A stretch of DNA of 64,000 bases from Tolypocladium sp. Sup5 PDA-1 (lineage: Eukaryota > Ascomycota > Sordariomycetes > Hypocreales > Ophiocordycipitaceae): NCBI GenBank assembly GCA_000750105.3, contig JPHH03000009.1:558001-622000 (forward strand), read 5' to 3'. The notes under the pieces are model-generated. The model did no database searches, was not told the DNA's origin, and saw only the letters and a list, made by a program, of their open reading frames with translations. Position 1 is the first letter of the stretch; each line of letters begins with the position of its first letter. Of the stretch, positions 1 to 11,600 are shown in pieces. The translations under genes were made by a program, and so were the position numbers.

Positions 1-283
1 TGGCCTCCCGCAGCCGGTCCCGGGCACGGCTCACATCGGCGAGCAGCTGGCCGTAGCTGAAGCTCCGGCCGGACACGGAGTGGACCACGGCGGTGGCCTC
101 GGGGTCGTGCCGGGCGACGGCCTCGAAGATGGGCAGACGCGGCAGGGTGGACAGCATCCTTGCGCGGCAGCAGCAGAACCACGGGCTGCTGCTCCGCGGG
201 GAGGGGCGGTGGGTGAGGGGGGAGGGAGGAGACGAGGAGGCCACGCGCCGGAGGGCTGGTGGCAGGGCTTGACGGAATATCAT
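1..283 (-). CDS. ACSF3-like AMP-binding acyl-CoA synthetase, 5' end only
   Basis: First 94 codons of a gene that leaves the window at the left edge. The reverse strand is open from the ATG at 283-281 to base 1. The first ~43 residues are rich in Arg, Ser and Pro with no acid, like a mitochondrial presequence (starts MIFRQALPPALRRVASSS). Next come LPRLPIFEAVARHDPEATAV and a GRSFSYGQLLADV stretch, the usual entry of AMP-binding (ANL) synthetases, closest in feel to ACSF3-type malonyl/methylmalonyl-CoA synthetases. A shorter start at the ATG 157-155 is possible, but the longer one explains the presequence. The AMP-binding signature itself is outside the window, so the substrate is a guess from the N-terminal resemblance. 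The gene is divergent from the BolA gene across a 1.45 kb gap. Confidence 0.7.
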   Translation of the reverse strand, partial: MIFRQALPPALRRVASSSPPSPLTHRPSPRSSSPWFCCCRARMLSTLPRLPIFEAVARHDPEATAVVHSVSGRSFSYGQLLADVSRARDRLREA

Positions 284-1734
284 GGGTGGTGAGAGGGTGA
301 CGGGGAGGCAGTGAGACGGGGGATTAGGGACCGGTAGTGAGGTGGTGACCGGTGGGCCGAGGATAGATGCAGTGAGGGGGAGATGCAGCAGTGGGACCGG
401 GATACCAGGATAGGCGGACGGGCCTGGGGGAGGCTATTGCACGACAGTCTGCCGGACGACGTGCAGCAGCCAGCGGCCGTCGACGAGTCTGTTGGAGGAG
501 ACAGCAGTCGGAACAGCACAGCACAGCACAGCAGGGTACAGCACTGCAAAGCACTGCGAATCACGGCAACAAGGCGACCTCCGAGACGTGACGCCTACGT
601 ACAGGGCCGGGGGCTGGGCTGGCTGGCGCTGTAAGAACTGGTGATACTGTCCGGACGAGGTGCGGTGGTGGTTGGTCAAAGAGAGGGCAGCTGTTGGGGG
701 CCGAGGACCGGAATGGCGGGACACGGGGGGTGGAGCAGCCCGACGCCTCGTTTCGGTGCCTCGCAGGCGCCGACCGCGCTGTGCCTGGGGGACCGGCCAG
801 TGAGGCGGGCGTCTACTCGTAGGTACACCCGAAGCAAGGCTCCTAGGCCATGGTCGACGTATTAACTCGAGTTACTCTCATCCGTCCACGGGCGCCGTCA
901 TGGCTGGCTGATGGCGGAGGGGGGCTGTAATTATGTAGGCGCTTCCAGAAGGGGACTGACCGCCTGCGACGCCATCGACTGTGACGCGCCTCTTGTGGCC
1001 CAATTGCGCGAGGCTCGTTGGGAAGCAAAAACCACCTGAACACCCGACCGCCGGGGCAGACGGGATGCAGCAGACCTGACCTGACCGCATCGTCGCGGTT
1101 CACAGCCCGGGGCGCCAACCTCCTAACGCGCTACTGCACTCCAGGCTGCCCGGCCGGGCGCGGGTTGGACGTCCAATGTAACGCCCGTGGCCAAGGCAAT
1201 GCGCACGCAAGGCGTCTCACAAGGCTGCGGCATCCAATTGCCGTACACGGAGCGACGCGTCGTCGTACGATGGCGGCGCACAAAGGAACGTCCAATCCGA
1301 TTTCCTGCGTGCATCCATGCCGGCCAGGAGGGAGCTCCATGGCCCTCGACTCGCGCATCCCAGTGCTCCAGCACCCTGGTCACCGCTGGATTGCCCTAGC
1401 GGCCGCCCATTGGACACCCTCTCCTCCTCCCCGAGCGGGGACCTGCAGCACCCTGCGGCTGCTCACCGACTTCACCGAAGCAAGCCAGGAAAAATCAGCT
1501 ACCTCGAGCTGACCTGATTGTCTTTGATTCAAGAGCCGGTCCTTTGCTCTGGACCGTTTTTCCTTTTTCCCTTCTCTCTTTTCCCTTTCCCTCTCTTCGC
1601 CTTTACCCCTCCTCCTCTCTTGTTGCTTCACAATCCGTCGCTGTCTGTCCCTCTCGCTGCGACGAACACGAAGACCAGAGGTGAGCGTTGAGAGAGAGAG
1701 AAAAGGTGCTTTGTGAGACGAGCAACGACGTAGT
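284..1734. other. intergenic, divergent promoter region
   Basis: This is the spacer between two genes read outward. It contains short GCACA-type low-complexity runs near 516-545 and a strong pyrimidine tract around 1555-1628 (CTTTTTCC, CTCTCTTTTCCC, CTCCTCCTCTC), about 110-180 nt before the BolA start. Such CT tracts are common just upstream of fungal housekeeping genes and probably mark the BolA core promoter. No reading frame here shows a recognisable domain. Confidence 0.5.
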
Positions 1735-2313
1735 ATGTTGCGACGATACGCGCTCGGCTTCTCGAGCGTGGGACGGCAGCTCTCGACCATGGGGTCCAGC
1801 ACGCCAATGGAGGATGCCATCCGTGCCAAGGTGAGTCCGTTCTGCGCCGTCAATTGGTGAAGTCGGACGATGTCGTTGACGCTCATGGTGTCAGATCATG
1901 GCGGCGCTGAATCCGCAGACGCTCGAGATCTACAACGACTCGCACCTCCATTCCCACCACAAAGCCATGCAGGGCAGCACCTCGCGCGAGACGCACTTTA
2001 GGTATGCTCCTCTAGCTATATACTGCAGTCCCAGTCCCGCCATTAACGCGCACACCCAAGGCTCGTCATCACCTCGGACGCCTTCAAGTCCAAGATGCAG
2101 CCCGCCCGCCACCGCATGGTCTACGCCCTCCTCCGCGACGAAATGGCCCAGGAGAACGGCATCCACGCCCTCCAGCTGCGCACCCTGACCCCCGACGAGG
2201 AGCAGCGCCAGAAGCAGAAAGCTGCCGATGCCGCCGCCGCCGCGCAAACGGCCCAGGAGCAAAAGGCACAGGAGGAAAAAGCCCCGGACTCCACGCCCGC
2301 CAAAGAGACGTGA
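1735..2313 (+). CDS. BolA family protein, mitochondrial (Bol1/Uvi31 type)
   Basis: Three exons, 1735-1830, 1895-2001 and 2061-2313, give 151 aa. The introns (64 and 59 nt) start GTGAGT and GTATGC and end CAG and AAG. The protein has a short Arg/Ser-rich leader (MLRRYALGFSSVGRQLST). The BolA fold follows, with LNPQTLEIYNDSHLHSHH and FRLVITSDAFKSKMQPARHR; the conserved His and the R-H segment are present. The C-terminus is an Ala/Gln/Lys-rich tail. BolA proteins act with monothiol glutaredoxins in late iron-sulfur cluster transfer and iron sensing. The leader and the family argue for the mitochondrial Bol1 type, not the cytosolic Fra2 type. The start is the first ATG of the exon that carries the leader. 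Confidence 0.88.
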
Positions 2314-2783
2314 AGAGGGACAGAATGAACGTAAAAAACTAATGACCGGATTCAGATGACATGTGTTTTACGTTGTTATGAGCAAAGGGAAACCCCCCCC
2401 ACAAAGACACCAAAAACAGGCCCGCGCCGCTTGGAATTGAAGGAGCCTTTGGCACTGGAGGAGCCCACGCCGTCGCTGCAAGCGAGGCGGCTTAGATTGT
2501 TCTTACTCCCCAAGGAGGCATCGTGTATTGGGACCGGGTATGCTCGCAAGCAAGGTATAGCTAGAGAGGAGGCCCACGCACAATTACGTACACGTCGTTT
2601 GCTCCAAGACCGACATCTCTCCTCTTCTCTTCCAGCCCTAGTGATACAAGTCGTGTGAGAATAACAGATAACAGGCATGTATCGGACATGTAACTGAACG
2701 CTAGCAACTCGTAATAACTCCTCTTTTGAAACGCCCGCTTGCCGTAGGGTACAAGTTCAAAAAAGGGGCACAGGATACCAACA
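2314..2783. other. intergenic, convergent 3' ends
   Basis: A 470-nt region between the stop codons of two converging genes, so it should hold both 3' UTRs and polyadenylation sites. A CCCCCCCC run lies near 2393-2400. I see no gene. Confidence 0.5.
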
Positions 2784-4658
2784 TCATCTCGCCTTTCTGC
2801 TTGATGAGCTCAAGGCACGGCTCGCCTGTCTCTTGCGAATGTGGTCTCGGAGCCGGGCCATCTCCTCTGCTGATCGCTTTCTCGGTACCCCCGTACGGGA
2901 AGCCAGTCGTTCAAGGTACCTCGACGGTGCTGAGGCGGTGGGCGTAGCTGCCGGCGCTGACGATTCGGATCCCAGCTGGGGAGACGGCGGCAGTGGTAAC
3001 TGCGTGAGCGGCCGGCGCGGATGGAGAGTCGGAGGTGTCTGTGGTTGTGAGGGCGGTTGGGCCGGAGCCGCAGCCTCCGGGGCCGCAACCTCAGGAGAGT
3101 CCACATCCATGGCTCCGTCTGAACCAAAGTTTGAAGGAAGCTTCCGTAGCTTTCGTGGGTGCAACGTCGGCTTTGGTTGTGCAGGCTTCTTTTGCGCCCG
3201 CCTTTTCTCCAGCGCAGCGTCGTCCGTGGGGGCCATGTATTGCCGCGCTCTCCCGACCTCGTTCTGAAAGCAGTTGAAGATATACTCCAAGTCTCGGCTC
3301 GTTATAACCATTCGATTATAGAGGGCGGGCTCGGGTATGTTATTGAACCATTCAATGGCGGGGAGGGGCTCCTGGCCTGGGCCGGCGTTGTCATAATATC
3401 TCAGGTACCCTGAAAATGCTCGGATAAAGTCGTCGTATAAGTATTGCCTTAACAACCGCTCCTTTTGTAGAAACTCGATGTATACGCATGCCCTGACGAA
3501 ATTCCATAGACTACCCTCATAGGTAGTCACGTAGTCGGGATACGCGACCGCAAACGCCTCGTACGGGTTTAGTGGTTGGTTTAGGGGCGCAAAGCCCCTT
3601 GCCGGGGCTGGTTGCTTGACCAAAGGGTCTGGAGTTGGCTGGTCGGCTGCGATTTCTGACCTGGCTGCATGATCCTGCTGCGTGGTCCCGACAACGTCGT
3701 CCATTTGGACGTCAGTTTGACTGGTTTCCTGCTCTGCAGTGACCACTAGGTCCGCGGAATGCTCGACTGAGGCCATCACCGAGCCCATAGATGAGTTTGT
3801 TGCAGGAACCATAGAGCCTGATGACGTAGAATGCGAGCTGCTAATGCCGCCGAGAAAGGCCTTGGTGGTCGGCATCCTCGACGCCACTGTAGGGATTACA
3901 GCTTTGATCGGGCTGCTGGTGAGCTCAATTGGTTTGTGCCGACGTCGCCGGCCCTCAGCAGGCTTTGCTGGAGGACTGACATTTTTGACAACGGTGTCCG
4001 GAACGACCTTCTGGCTTGGCTGAGCACATGGTGGTGTTCCCACTGCCCGCGTACTGTCCGTATGGGTCGGTGTCGCCGTCGGTGCTGGGCCAGCCGCGGC
4101 CACGTTGACCGGTACATCGAGCTGTGCCTGGGCCTGTGGCAGCTCCACTTCTAGGTCCTCGTCGTCGCTGTTCTGCAGGTCATCATCAAAGGCTGGAGCC
4201 TGCTGCAGCTGCGGCTTTGGTACAGGAGGCGGTGCCATGGGTGCGGGCTTGGGCGTCTCGCGAACAACGGGCGATTCCACGGGAGCTTGCCGTTGAGGCT
4301 GGGCCCGCTCTGGCGACTCGCCCCATGATATCTTCGTTCCAGTGGATGACGGCGGCTCGTCTTCTAGCCGCGACGAAGAGGGCCCGGCGTCACTGTTCTC
4401 GTGATTGCTTCTTTCGGAGCCATTGGGACTGGTACCCCTAGATGGGCGGCTGTCCCTCCTTGCCCTATAAGCTTGAATTGCTGTCTCCAGGACATGGCCT
4501 GGCACATTGGCCAAGCCGTGAGGCGCGTTCTTCAGGTCCACCGCCCACGAGTCCGGCCGTTCGAGTAGGTTCTGCTGGTCCTTGGGTATCACAGCGGATA
4601 TCCGCCCCCGCCGCAGAAGCTCGGTGATGTCCTGCCGAGGCGACGACGTGACCGACAT
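2784..4658 (-). CDS. conserved fungal protein of unknown function, mostly disordered
   Basis: A single open frame of 624 aa from the ATG at 4658-4656; the frame stays open further upstream, but the MSVTSSPRQDITELLRRGRI start is the more natural one. About 45 residues at the N-terminus look folded. A long low-complexity region follows (Pro, Gln, Ser, acidic DDDLQNSDDEDLEVE), then a compact domain at roughly residues 365-485. That domain carries PLNPYEAFAVAYPDYV, SLWNFVRACVYIEFLQ and YLYDDFIRAFSGYL. The C-terminus is basic (RKRSAEEMARLRDHIRKRQ) and could be a nuclear localisation signal. I have the impression of a similar aromatic-rich domain in other uncharacterised ascomycete proteins, but can give no function. 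It is divergent from FAB1. Confidence 0.7.
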   Translation of the reverse strand: MSVTSSPRQDITELLRRGRISAVIPKDQQNLLERPDSWAVDLKNAPHGLANVPGHVLETAIQAYRARRDSRPSRGTSPNGSERSNHENSDAGPSSSRLEDEPPSSTGTKISWGESPERAQPQRQAPVESPVVRETPKPAPMAPPPVPKPQLQQAPAFDDDLQNSDDEDLEVELPQAQAQLDVPVNVAAAGPAPTATPTHTDSTRAVGTPPCAQPSQKVVPDTVVKNVSPPAKPAEGRRRRHKPIELTSSPIKAVIPTVASRMPTTKAFLGGISSSHSTSSGSMVPATNSSMGSVMASVEHSADLVVTAEQETSQTDVQMDDVVGTTQQDHAARSEIAADQPTPDPLVKQPAPARGFAPLNQPLNPYEAFAVAYPDYVTTYEGSLWNFVRACVYIEFLQKERLLRQYLYDDFIRAFSGYLRYYDNAGPGQEPLPAIEWFNNIPEPALYNRMVITSRDLEYIFNCFQNEVGRARQYMAPTDDAALEKRRAQKKPAQPKPTLHPRKLRKLPSNFGSDGAMDVDSPEVAAPEAAAPAQPPSQPQTPPTLHPRRPLTQLPLPPSPQLGSESSAPAATPTASAPSRYLERLASRTGVPRKRSAEEMARLRDHIRKRQASRALSSSSRKAR

Positions 4659-5617
4659 GGCGTGGTGTGTGTTAGGGCGGCGTGAGTTGCGAGGAGCCTT
4701 CTGAACGGCGTCACATCTAGGCCGAGCTTCAGGATAGGTGTCCCTTATTTGAGTCGTTTGAGTTGTCTGATTTGTTTGGGCCGGGATCATGACACACAAG
4801 AACGGGATCTGCATCAAGCTCTTGTGGCGCCTCGCATATGTGCGTGGGGAGAAGATGGTGGTTGAAACTTGAAAGTTTGTTGCTGCAGCGCTGTGGAAGC
4901 ACGACGCGGCAGGTACAGGCTGGAGAAGGATGGTGGTCGCGGTTCAGGGCGTTGCGGGGCTCGAGACAGCTGGTGGCGCGCTGGCACGAGTACAAAGTAG
5001 TGGGTACCTCCAAGTTGCTGCGAACTAGCCTATCTACCCCCCACATTGAAAGGTATCCAGGACCTTGGGGCTGCAGCTATCGCCGCCAGTGGAGAGGACG
5101 GGAGCTGTCGCAGCTTGACGACATCGCGTACATGCAACACCCGCTTAGCATCAGTCATCGGCGTTATCGTCCAAGGGCCTCGTGGGTTGCGACGCAGCGA
5201 CTGCACGACACAGAGACCTCCAGCCGCACGCTGCAACGCTTGGCTTGAAAGTATTTGCCATTCTGGGGCGCTGTCTCGAACCTCCTCGCAGTCGAGCGCG
5301 GCAGCGTCATTGCTGTGCTTGTGCCACCACGGCTACTGCTGCGACTGCCGTCTGCCTACTCCGTACACCGATCCGAGACCCGTCAAGCTCACCCGCCCCC
5401 GCAGCCTCTTCTTCCCACGCCTTTCGGATTCGATTTTATCGCAAGCGACTTCTCTCTCACGTTTCCTTCAGTATACGCCATGGTTGCACCGCGTTGCTTA
5501 TCCTGCGCCGCGACACACCAGACCTGAGTGACGGGCAAGCGTCGCCGATGGCCCCCTCTCGACGAACCATCGATCGCCGTGCCACCCGAGCTCTTCGCCT
5601 CCATAGCAGCTTCGAGC
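4659..5617. other. intergenic, divergent promoter and FAB1 leader
   Basis: About 960 nt between the unknown gene and the first ATG of FAB1. The FAB1 side is pyrimidine-rich (5390-5470), as expected of a leader. One copy of the 9-mer TACTCCGTA (reverse complement TACGGAGTA) lies at 5357-5365. No gene is supported here. Confidence 0.5.
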
Positions 5618-8600
5618 ATGGCGAGCAGCACGACGTCGAAGCCTCCGGATGACTCTCCGGCCACCGGACCCCTGGGCTCGCCCATCAGCTTCCGGACTCG
5701 ACGCGGCTCCATCAACTCCATATCAGCGAGCTCGACCGTCGACAAGGAGCAGCTGGCGAGCGCCCTCGACAAAATACATACATCGGCGAGCCGGTGCGAC
5801 TCTCTGACAACCTTCAACGACTTTGCGCCTCCTCCAGAGGGCGGCGTACCCGCCTCCGAGAGCAGGGGCACGGCCGGCGAGCTCGTTCAGCATGGACTGA
5901 GCGGCCTCTACAGTCGCTTTCGGGAGGCCGTCGGCGGTGGTAGTCCGACCAAGACGGCCCCGAAAGAGAGCAATGCTGAGAGCGCAGAAGCCGCCGCCTA
6001 CAAGCGAACCTCGATCGCAGAGGGCCACTCGTCGCGGCCTTCCGTTTCCTCGCTGAACCGCGGCGACACGGCGGCCACCATAACTACTGTTTCGTCGCAG
6101 CCGGCTGCAATGACGGACGTCTCGTCGTCTGCTGTCGTGACCGCAACATCGGATAGCCGCTCCCAGATGCCACAGTCATCCAAAGCCACAAGCATCAGTT
6201 TGATGACGGGCCAAAAGTCGCACGTGTCCAGCCGGCAAAGCCTCCCGACCAATGCCACGAGTGCAGTCGTCGCTGATGTTACTATTGCGCCGCCACCTTC
6301 GCTCCATAGAGATCACAGCCGCAGTACTATTCGGACTGAAGACAGCGGAGGCCAGGGGTCGGGTCGGGGGAGCCTAAGCAGGGTCGAACTCCACGCCCAC
6401 CTGTCGACGGTGGACTCGGCCTCCGGTCTCTACGATGCCAAGGACGGCAAGCTCCCGCCCAGATCTGGACGGGACGATACCTCCAGTATCGATGGCAGCC
6501 TCGACACACCTCTGAGCCCTGGGAAGGCGACTGCTCCCAATCCTCCGGCAATACAGACTCGCCATGTCCGCAGCGCGTCCAGCACCTCCTCGATGCTTTC
6601 GCCAGACAATGTGCGAAGGAAACCGGCTGTCATCGACAGGATTAGCCGATCCAGGTCTCCGAGGTACCCAGGGTCCAGAGATTCATCCGCCGACCGTGGA
6701 ACTGCTGAAGCCAGCCCCATCATCACGTCTGCGCACAACTCCGTTTATCACGACTCCTTCAGCAAGGACTCCCACACTCACAGAGGGCAGTCGGGCACCG
6801 TCCGCATCCCGGGCACAATAATAGCGGGCGAAGACAGAGCCTCGGATCAGATGAATGCCCAGCTAGACCGAATGCGAAGGCAGGTACTGAGCAAGGAGTT
6901 TTGGATGAAGGACGACACGGTCAAGGAGTGTTTTCTTTGCCAGACCCCTTTCACGGCGTTTCGGAGAAAGCACCACTGTCGGACTTGCGGATGCATCTTT
7001 GATTCGAAATGCACGACCGTGGTGTCGGGAGAGAAGTTTGGAGTACAAGGCTCACTAAGAGTGTGCAAGAACTGCCTCGAGGTCATCAGCCGGCGGTTTG
7101 ACGGCAGCGGATCCGACGACTCTGCAGACGAACGGTCCTTTATGCCCAAAATCTTTGGCCCCAACCACTCTAAGGGCTCTAGCGGCGCCAGTCAATCTAG
7201 AACCAGGGAGCAAGACTTGGCCTTGGTATCCGAAGGCTCAGAGGATGCGCGGCCCGTGTCGACGCCCATGATGGCCATTCCGGCCACCCGTCGCGTCAAG
7301 GAGTCTAATCGCGCGTCCGCCATCCTCGAGATTGACGCTCCTCAGCTCAGTCGACCGGGATCGTCTCGTTCTCTGAAGTCCTTGGGCACGGCCCGGCCGC
7401 AGTCATCCGCGGGCCACAAACGACACCACTCCAAACACGGCTTTCTCGGCCGATTCAAGGCCCCCGCTCCACAAGATCGTGCCCCCTTTCGAAAGGGCAT
7501 CGATGATTACAACGTCAAAAGGTCAAAGTTTCCGGCTTTTCACGACGATAACATCATTGACCCGGAGTTGGCCGATTACATGTCCGACGACTCCAGCGGG
7601 GATGAGCAAGTGAGCAGCATTTTTGGAGCCATGAACTCGTCTGACCTGCAATCCGCAAGCTTCGAAAACGAAAAGTCTAGCTTCGCACCATTCATGAACG
7701 CCGGAAGGAAGCATCGCCATAGAGCTGGCGAGAAGAGTATCAGTGGCATGAGCTACGTTAGCAGGGGTCCGCACGACGATATCAACGGTCCCGCGAGTCT
7801 CATGAGCCACCGCAGGCCGGCGCGACGACGGAATCTCAGCAATGTGAGTGGTAGTGTTCACCACCTGGGATCCCCGCGACCCAAGTCGGCGGTCTACAAG
7901 GGCCCCTCGGCCTCGTCCGAGATGCTCTTCTCTCTGGACAACCAAGCCCAAGGCGGGACCCAGCTGACTAGGAGCGACTCGCTGCGGAAGCGGAACCCCC
8001 CAAAAGAAGAGCTCAACCAGTCTAGCCTGAAGCACGTGGACAAGCTGCTGCACCAGCTCTTGACGGACGCCGAGATTCCGTCTCCGGCTGCGTGGCAAAA
8101 GGCTCTTGTTCCCATCCTCCTGCAGTTGACAGACGACGTGGCGCCGGACGTTGCCAAGGGCGAGGGCATGGACATCAGGCACTACGTAAAGCTGAAGAGG
8201 ATACCCGGAGGCAAACCCGGCGACACTGCCTACGTGTCAGGCGTTGTGTTCACAAAGAACCTGGCACTGAAGAGCATGCCGCGCAGAATCATGAACCCTC
8301 GGATCGTGCTCGTCACCTTTCCGATCGAGTACCAGCGCCACCAGCAGCATTTTATGAGCTTGCAACCGGTCATCGAACAGGAAAAGGAGTTTCTGAGGGT
8401 CGTGGTGCAAAGGATTACGAATCTGAGGCCACACGTCTTGTTGGCCCAGAAGAGCGTCTCCGGCGTCGCACTGCAGTACCTTTCCGAGGCGAACATTTCG
8501 GTTGCGTACAATGTTAAGGACACTGTCATCGAAGCGGTCGCCCGGTGCGCAGAGGCTGAGATTATCGAGACCCTGGACATGCTGGCGCTGCCAGTTCGTG

Positions 8601-11600
8601 TCGGGAGGTGCTCCGCGTTCGAGGTCCGGACATTTGTCAACAACGACAACCCCGGGCGGAAGAAATCCTACATCTTCCTCTCCGGGTGCAGGGCAGACCT
8701 CGGCTGCACCATTGCCCTGCGAGGAGGGAGCAACGCGTTGCTTAGCAAGGTGAAGCACATTATGGAGTTTATGGTCTATGTGGTGTACAATTTGAAGCTG
8801 GAGACGAGCCTGCTCAGAGACGAGTCTACCGAGCCACCCGAGGCTGGCGATAGCTCCATGTCGAGCTCCATTCAAGCCCTAAACGACAGCCTCAGGTCTC
8901 TGAGCTCGGCGAGTGTGGCGGAAGGCTCCCGGATCGACCCGACCATGATTGTGAATCACCCATCCAGCGAGAGCGAACCGCCGTCACAAGTCACCGTGGA
9001 CAGCTCCAGCATTGGAGGGCCCGATGAGGCTGCCGAGGTTTCGAGCCAACCCGCCCAGCCGGCCCCTGAGCGGCCCAAGCTCGTGTCGCTCCACGAGCAC
9101 CACAGCCATGCGTCCCATGACAGCCAGGTGCCTGACGATGTGCCCATGCCAACCTTCTACAGCGACATGGTGGCCAAATATGAAACAAAGATTCTGTCAG
9201 CGTCACCATATGTCAAGTTCAAGCAGCCATATCTCTTGATGAAGGCGCGCGAACAGGAGCGGCGGCTCTTATACCTTCGACGTCTCCGAGACCAGGACGC
9301 GGTGGAGGAAGACCCGGAACAAGCTGACCCCCAGAGGTTCCAGCTCATAAAGCCGGAGATGGTTGAGAAGATTGGCCAGAAAGCCCCGAGGCAAATCATG
9401 GAGATTCTCCACGCAGTCCACGACGCCGAGTACGACAAGGCGCTGTTCAATTACCAGACGCAGACTCACCAGTGGGAGACGTACATACAAGGCAACTTGG
9501 ACTTGTTTGACCCCTACTCGCACCAGAACATCGTTGTCCTGTATTCTGTCATCTGCACGGAGACCAAGATACCCTGCACCGAGCCGAACTTGGTTGCCAT
9601 CAACTTCTACGACGAACAGCACGTAGACACCGGGATGGACCCGGACTGCACGCTCGGCCAGTACATTGAAGACTTGGCGTACAGCAAAAACGACATTTGC
9701 AACTCAAACGGCTGTGAGAAGAAGATGGTCGAGCATCACCGGACATATGTACACGACCAGTACCGCATCACAGTCTTTGTGGAGCACGTCCCCAACATTC
9801 CCCCGAGGCGCCCCGAGCTCGGCGATGGCATCACGATGTGGACGTACTGCAAGCTCTGCAAGAAGGACTCGGATGAAACAGCCATGTCGGAGACTACTTT
9901 CAAATACTCGTTTGGCAAGTATCTCGAGCTGCTCTACTGGGGCCGCGGGCTGAGGATGAAGGACGTTGTCGACTGTCCTCATGACCACCACCGGGACCAC
10001 GTTCGGTACTTTAACCTCGGAGATTCTCGAATTCGAATCCATTGGGACCCGATTGACCTCCTCGAGATTGTGGTCCCTCGAGCACGGATCACGTGGAAGG
10101 TTGTCAACGACCTCAAGCTCAAGAACGAGATTTACACGAAAATGGAAGAACGTTGGAGCAAGTTCATGTCATCCGTGAGGGCCAGGCTCAAGAGCATCCG
10201 CATCGACAGTGTGCTGCCTGAAAAGGCCGAGTTATGCAAGGCCGAAGTCGAGCGCTTGACCAAGAAGGCTCAGGAGGAGGAGCCCGCCATTGTCCGCCAG
10301 CTACAAAGCACATACGTCAACTCGAAATACTACGAGGTTGTGCCGTTCAACAGCCTGGTTCGAGAGATGCTGGAGAAGGCAGGCGAATGGGATCAAGCGT
10401 TTGCCAAGTTTGAAGGCGACTTCTTGGGTGACAAAGACATGCGACAGTTGACCATGATGCAGCTGAAGAAGATGTTTACGGACAACGAATCAAAGGAATC
10501 CCTCACATCAACCGAAGGCACAGGGTCGACCGCCGATAGTGACGAGCGGCCGTCTCAGACATTTTCAGAGACGGAGGACAAGAGCACTCAGCCGACTGAG
10601 TACACCGAAACCAGCATGGAAACTAGTGCTACATCGACCAGGTCCGGTGATGACAAGCTCGTAGACGAGAAACACCATGTCGATGAAGATGGCAAGGTCC
10701 ACATCCCCGCAGAAGGTGCCATTGAACGGGTCGAGCCTCTAGACCTGGCCGGTTCGCCGTCTGCCATCAAAACCCCTACCCCGTTGACGGAGATGTCGCT
10801 CTCCAGCGAAGGCTCTTCAAAGGCTCCAAGCCCACCTCTGGCCCCTGCAGCCTCGCCACGTCCGTCGGCGTCTCCAATAGGAGTTGGCCGCAGTCCTACA
10901 GACTCGGCGATAGCTGGCCAATCTTTGTCGGAAAAGGTCGACCAGATGCGCCGTGAGCAGGCCATACAAGCTGGGCAAGCAGGCGAAGGCGCTGGCTTGC
11001 CGGTAGATACGCCAAAGCCGACACCGGATCGCGGATCTGGCAGAAAGTCGGGTTCCAACATGTCACCACCCATGGTGCGAGCCACCTCTCATCCCGTACG
11101 TGCAATACCTCGATCGCAGCCATCAGCAGGGAAACCCCTTGTTGTCAAGGATGCAAAAGCTGGCGGTGCGGGCCCCGAGCAGCAGCCAGAAGGATCGATC
11201 AAAGTGGATAAGAAGCTCTCTGATCGCCTTGGCTTGACTGCGCTGAAGCATCGCTCAAAGGGGGCCTCTTCTGGTATCCCCAGGCTGGTACATAAAAAGA
11301 AGGAGTCGAAAGTCTCTACGTTGGCCAGGCATTTTGAACAGCTCAGCCGCGAGTTTGAAAAGGAACGCATTCGTGACCGCAAAGAGCGAGCGGCCAGCCT
11401 GCGGCAGCCCAGAGCGAGACTCCCAAGGACATCGACAAAGGCCATTGTGCAGGTGTACGATGATGTGAATGAAGCGTTTGAGGAGACTGCGCCGTCAGCT
11501 GAACCGGCCGCAGAGCCTCTAGGGCAGCAGAAGCAGACGTGCAGCACTTCCAGCACTCCTTCGGAGATGCCCAGATCAGAGCCACCAACAGAGCCGCCGA

